Notes under the pieces: model-generated
What the model was told of the DNA's origin: nothing
The model's database searches: none
Seen by the model: only the letters and a program-made list of their open reading frames with translations
Made by a program: the position numbers and the translations under genes
In this document: one piece after another, positions 7,101-8,613 of the stretch
Position numbering within the stretch: the first letter of the stretch is position 1
Layout: every line of letters begins with the position of its first letter
From: Patescibacteria group bacterium
GTDB taxonomy: Bacteria; Patescibacteria; Microgenomatia; Levybacterales; UBA12049
Reading direction: 5' to 3'
NCBI GenBank assembly: GCA_023379465.1
Contig: JAMCTM010000002.1
Location: forward strand, 10,578-19,190
DNA length: 8,613 nt

Positions 7101-7216
7101 CAGGTATGGTTTATGCCAATACTGGGCAGTTTGGGATAGACAGGTATAAATACTATTAAAAAACCTACTAAAAATTTAAGAATTTTATTATCTACAGCTA
7201 GAAAAAGCTTCTTCAT
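4139..7216 (-). CDS. O-antigen ligase/polymerase (Wzy/WaaL-like) fused to a GT-C membrane glycosyltransferase
   Basis: This is a 1025-residue protein in two membrane halves. Residues 1-530 look like the O-antigen ligase/polymerase family: about a dozen hydrophobic segments, RITSTFAGHYDLGVWLVL (197-214), FTASRVSFIACL (248-259), a long polar extracytoplasmic loop (about 292-445), then EWPNAWKAFLRNPPLGSGF (415-433) and DNDYLRALGESGFLGL (441-456). Such proteins polymerise lipid-linked repeat units or ligate glycans on the outer face. From about 545 a second protein begins: a membrane segment, ADDF (572-575) as the likely GT-C acidic motif, FFYRPLDKTLMF (599-610), QGYHLFIIILHLL (621-633) and AERYSYLTSIGF (874-885). 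This resembles PMT/TMTC-type enzymes and ends in a soluble tail after about 925. Each half is about the usual length for its own family. The ATG is the first possible start after an in-frame TAA 9 bases upstream, and it overlaps the preceding GT2 gene by 29 bases. Functions are inferred from motifs. Confidence 0.85.
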   Translation of the reverse strand: MKKLFLAVDNKILKFLVGFLIVFIPVYPKLPSIGINHTWVYIRLEDFFIAFTVLIWFGQIVRKKTSLNLREGIPIFIYWFAGLCSLIISVIFIGPHLANFFPKVALLSYLRRIEYMILFFIAASTIRSIKDLRDYLIVLTIALTGVVIYGFGQRYYLYAWRLFPSFFEKFSFCFPSFQTGNEQFAKGIPLCLPSNARITSTFAGHYDLGVWLVLVIPILVSIAIVVRRFFIKAAIFLLSFFSVMLLIFTASRVSFIACLASVSSALFMGRKKRLILPWLITATVLLLVFNGSTARRLLETVRLTSIVTNSQGQVVGEAESALPASLRGKIAKSPVVVGNIPTQKLPKGSGFLSLPQISAPTATTTAVVQTSVPVEEAKKLKLANGGVEISTVSGSFLVQKALVYDISFTTRFQGEWPNAWKAFLRNPPLGSGFSSITLAADNDYLRALGESGFLGLFSFLSIFLLLGILLKESVNKIDSGIAKAYLIGLAGGMVGVFLNASLIDVFEASKFAETLWILLGIGTGVILLYNKEKINYLINLRRFFSSHILLISYLFVIVLVVLMPSINNFFTADDFTWLRWAASSDLFSIRQYFINAHGFFYRPLDKTLMFFLYTLFSFQPQGYHLFIIILHLLVGIGVYILGLKFFKRKFLAFLASVLFLLLPSSGENIFWLSTISTTLSTFFIIYSLIFMIFYRSKGSFLMYLLAVLFEIFALLSYEMALVYPVLLLILDLILLRPKRIKTVLVSYILPVFLVPLYLALRLSAHAVWPGGSYGYNLLHLVPNFVGNLLGYYALFILGEGSLSLYTIARSALRTHLTAVFLFLMIAVIMAVFLITVRRRDLKIILKNTGSSFAIFCFLFSVAALLPFLGLGNIAERYSYLTSIGFVFLAVFLLDAFVKRIIKQRRSLALYALLVIIIFWSLWNFSRLSAEGREWNHAGQITNKTLSIFRLYYSDIPKESSIYVANVPIKWENAWVFPLGLKDGLWFIYRNMPVNVYEVKDLAGLKASNTTYLFKFNKKGDLLKVE
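5579..5595. other. Small hairpin with SD-like arm at the domain junction of the fusion gene
   Basis: On the minus strand GGAGG and CCTCC are separated by seven T residues, forming a 5-base-pair stem. It covers codons 541-546, exactly between the Wzy/WaaL-like and GT-C halves. The GGAGG arm is an anti-SD complement within AGGAGG. Function is uncertain. Confidence 0.4.
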
Positions 7217-8057
7217 ACGTACTTATTAAATAAGTATTACGGATTAATCTGCCCAAGCAAATCAGGATTACCGCCTTTGTCTCTAAAAGAAACCTGACAA
7301 GGATAAGGCTTATAAAAGAGCCGTGTTTTTTGTAAAAATACAAAATACCCCTGTAAATGTTAATTATAGCAAATGTTCTGCTGCTGCTTCCATGGACTTC
7401 GTGAACAAGCCTTATGTCGGGATAAAGATAGATCTTAAGCCCTAATTTTTTTACCCTGAAGCAAAGTTCCATATCCTCGATGTACATAAAAAAATATTCA
7501 TCGAAACCGCCCAAGCTTTCGAATAAATCTCTTTTAATCATCATAGATGCCCCGCTTACCCAGTCCACGCTCTCTTTTCTGGCTGCTTTCTTTCTGATTA
7601 ATCCAAGCCTCTCGCCCCCAAGAAGCATAAGCAAAAGATTGCCCGGATTATAAAAATTGCCCCCCGAAGCCTGAAGGGAGCCGTCGGGATTAAGAAGTCT
7701 GCCCCCCAAAATCCCGATATTTTTATTCTTTTTTAAAAACTCGGCCATTTGCAAAAACCCTTTGCCCGAAACCCTTGTGTCTGAGTTCAAAAAAAGAAGA
7801 TAGTCTCCCTTTGCGAGTTTTGCTCCAATATTAGAACCTTTGCTAAAACCAGCGTTTGTTTTATTTCGGAGAAGTTTTATATTGTTAATTTTAAGAAGAT
7901 TAAAAACGGAATTATCCGATGAGGCATTATCCACCACTATAACCTCTAATATTTCATCCTCGATTTCTTTTCGATAATTATCAATTATGGATTTTACACA
8001 GCCCACGGTCAAATCACTGGTGTTATAAGAGAGAATAATAATCGAAAGAATATACAT
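7188..8057 (-). CDS. GT2-family glycosyltransferase (WbbL/rhamnosyltransferase-like)
   Basis: This complete 289-residue GT-A enzyme shares its layout with the other GT2 in the window but is clearly diverged from it. It has LSIIILSYNT (4-13), VVDNASSDNS (41-50), NAGFSKGSNIGAK (68-80), FLNSDT (89-94, DXD-like), LNPDGSLQASGG (122-133) and WVSGASMMIKRDLF (166-179). GGFDEYFFMYIEDMELCFR (183-201) carries the probable catalytic ED, and HEVHGSSS (219-226) follows. The LNPDGSLQ segment is common in dTDP-rhamnosyl and related transferases, so a polysaccharide-building role in the cytoplasm is likely; the donor is inference. The C-terminal 248-272 stretch is hydrophobic and may bind the membrane. Upstream is a 47-base gap with a promoter-like sequence and an inverted repeat, and no Shine-Dalgarno site precedes the ATG at 8057. 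Its last 29 bases overlap the start of the large fusion gene. Confidence 0.93.
   Translation of the reverse strand: MYILSIIILSYNTSDLTVGCVKSIIDNYRKEIEDEILEVIVVDNASSDNSVFNLLKINNIKLLRNKTNAGFSKGSNIGAKLAKGDYLLFLNSDTRVSGKGFLQMAEFLKKNKNIGILGGRLLNPDGSLQASGGNFYNPGNLLLMLLGGERLGLIRKKAARKESVDWVSGASMMIKRDLFESLGGFDEYFFMYIEDMELCFRVKKLGLKIYLYPDIRLVHEVHGSSSRTFAIINIYRGILYFYKKHGSFISLILVRFLLETKAVILICLGRLIRNTYLISTYEEAFSSCR
7220..7236. other. Perfect 17-base inverted repeat just before the fusion-gene start
   Basis: TACTTATT and AATAAGTA flank a single central A, ending three bases upstream of the ATG at 7216. As RNA it can form a 7-base-pair stem with a 3-base loop. It lies inside the 3' end of the upstream GT2 gene, where a translating ribosome would melt it, so it could couple the two genes. 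Its role is inferred. Confidence 0.45.
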
Positions 8058-8068
8058 ATTTTATTTTC

Positions 8069-8090
8069 TATAATACATCAAGGTATTATA
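8069..8090. other. Inverted repeat in the 47-base intergenic gap
   Basis: TATAATAC (8069-8076) and GTATTATA (8083-8090) form 8-base perfect arms around a 6-base loop ATCAAG. Without a following T-run on the minus strand it is not a convincing terminator. It could be an RNA hairpin 11 bases before the ATG at 8057 or an operator over the -10 hexamer. Confidence 0.5.
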
Positions 8091-8113
8091 AGGGTATTTC
8101 TCTATTATCTAAA
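8085..8113 (-). promoter_or_regulatory. Possible internal promoter upstream of the GT2 gene at 8057
   Basis: On the minus strand a perfect -10 hexamer TATAAT (8090-8085) is preceded after exactly 17 bases by TTTAGA (8113-8108), which matches the -35 consensus at four of six positions. A transcript would begin near 8078, about 20 bases before the ATG at 8057. The -35 lies in the end of the acyltransferase gene. In AT-rich DNA such matches are common, so this is suggestive only. Confidence 0.35.
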
Positions 8114-8613
8114 CAAAGCGGCTCTCCCAAGTTTATAATGAGGGTTTTTATTTTTTCGCTCCCCTATAACCTTAGCCGGCACCCCTCCCACTATGGAAAA
8201 CTCCGAAACGTCTTTTGTAACAACAGCCCCTGCCCCGACAATTGCCCCCCTGCCAATTTTTACGCCGGGCAGAATAATTGCCCGAGGCCCAATGAAAACG
8301 TAGTCTTCGATAATTACAGGCGCTCCGATTGCCGCAAAATTTTCATCCCCAACGTCATGCTCCGCGTTATAAATCATAACCCCTGTGGCAATATCCACAT
8401 GACTGCCGATAATGAGTTTGTCCCGTCCGTCCAAAACCGTCTTTTCGCCAACAATAGTATCCTCTCCGATTTCTATCTTTGACGGATTATAAAACCGCGC
8501 CTCCATATGAATAGTTGAACCCCTGCCAATTTTTATTCCGGACAGACGATAAAAGAAACGGCGGAATAAGTGAGACGGCGTGTAGCCAACAACATAATGA
8601 AGAAACATCAGCG
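8105..8613 (-). CDS. Left-handed beta-helix O-acyltransferase (WbbJ/maltose acetyltransferase-like), 5' end outside window
   Basis: The frame is open to the window edge. An ATG at 8608 would give 167 residues, but the sequence before the hexapeptide repeats ([25 protein letters not shown]) looks like the middle of a family N-terminal region, so the true start is probably beyond 8613. Hexapeptide turns run from about residue 25 (numbered from 8608) to 131: [79 protein letters not shown] (81-85) holds the likely catalytic histidine, and [11 protein letters not shown] (141-151) is the usual end motif. Such enzymes acetylate sugars with acetyl-CoA in the cytoplasm, matching a role in modifying a surface glycan. 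The TAA stop is followed by a 47-base gap before the next gene in the same direction. Confidence 0.9.
   Translation of the reverse strand, partial: LMFLHYVVGYTPSHLFRRFFYRLSGIKIGRGSTIHMEARFYNPSKIEIGEDTIVGEKTVLDGRDKLIIGSHVDIATGVMIYNAEHDVGDENFAAIGAPVIIEDYVFIGPRAIILPGVKIGRGAIVGAGAVVTKDVSEFSIVGGVPAKVIGERKNKNPHYKLGRAALFR

Noticed and set aside
8069..8090. Rho-independent terminator after the acyltransferase
   Set aside because: The stem is AT-only and no T-run follows it on the minus strand.
1..8613. Alternative genetic code with TGA as a sense codon
   Set aside because: TGA ends the GT39 and GT4 genes at sensible positions overlapping the next starts, and no internal TGA is needed in any gene.

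Overview
The window is one continuous block of cell-surface glycan genes, all read from the minus strand, so the gene order runs from high to low coordinates. In that order they are: a left-handed beta-helix acyltransferase cut by the window edge, a GT2 glycosyltransferase, a 1025-residue membrane protein joining an O-antigen ligase/polymerase (Wzy/WaaL-like) half to a GT-C (PMT/TMTC-like) half, a GT39/ArnT-like membrane glycosyltransferase, a GT4, a second GT2, and the first 196 residues of a second GT4. Neighbouring genes overlap by 29, 4 and 8 bases or lie 2, 14 and 47 bases apart. No RNA gene, transposase, integrase or CRISPR array was seen, and no gap exceeds 47 bases.

The organism is probably an uncultivated bacterium of the Patescibacteria/CPR type, perhaps Microgenomates-like. 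This is inferred from the AT-rich sequence, the style of the surface-glycan cluster, the near absence of Shine-Dalgarno sites before start codons, and Lys/Phe/Asn/Gln-rich repeat tracts inside enzymes. TGA is used as a normal stop codon for at least two genes, so the genetic code appears standard. No ribosomal or other phylogenetic marker is present, so the placement is tentative.

The genes could together make and decorate a surface polysaccharide. Cytoplasmic GT2 and GT4 enzymes would build an oligosaccharide from nucleotide sugars, and the acyltransferase would modify a sugar. The GT39 and GT-C proteins would add sugars from lipid-phosphate donors outside the membrane, and the Wzy/WaaL-like domain would polymerise or ligate the product. 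Sugar-nucleotide synthesis and flippase/transporter genes are not in view.

The most unusual signal is a set of short imperfect arrays of 7-base units (core AAATTTC or AAATCTC, with variants such as AGTTACG) in the lower half of the window. Four clear arrays lie inside three different glycosyltransferase genes, in frame, in loops between conserved motifs, and all in the same orientation relative to the gene. Because 7 is not a multiple of 3, each array passes through all three reading frames, yet the core units stay free of stops on the coding strand while the opposite strand carries TGA or TAA. Weaker related sequences lie at 14-34, at 593-614 (where they provide a stop codon and the intergenic spacer) and possibly at 3021-3055. 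A second point of interest is the polymerase/GT-C fusion, with SD-like motifs and a small hairpin exactly at the domain junction.
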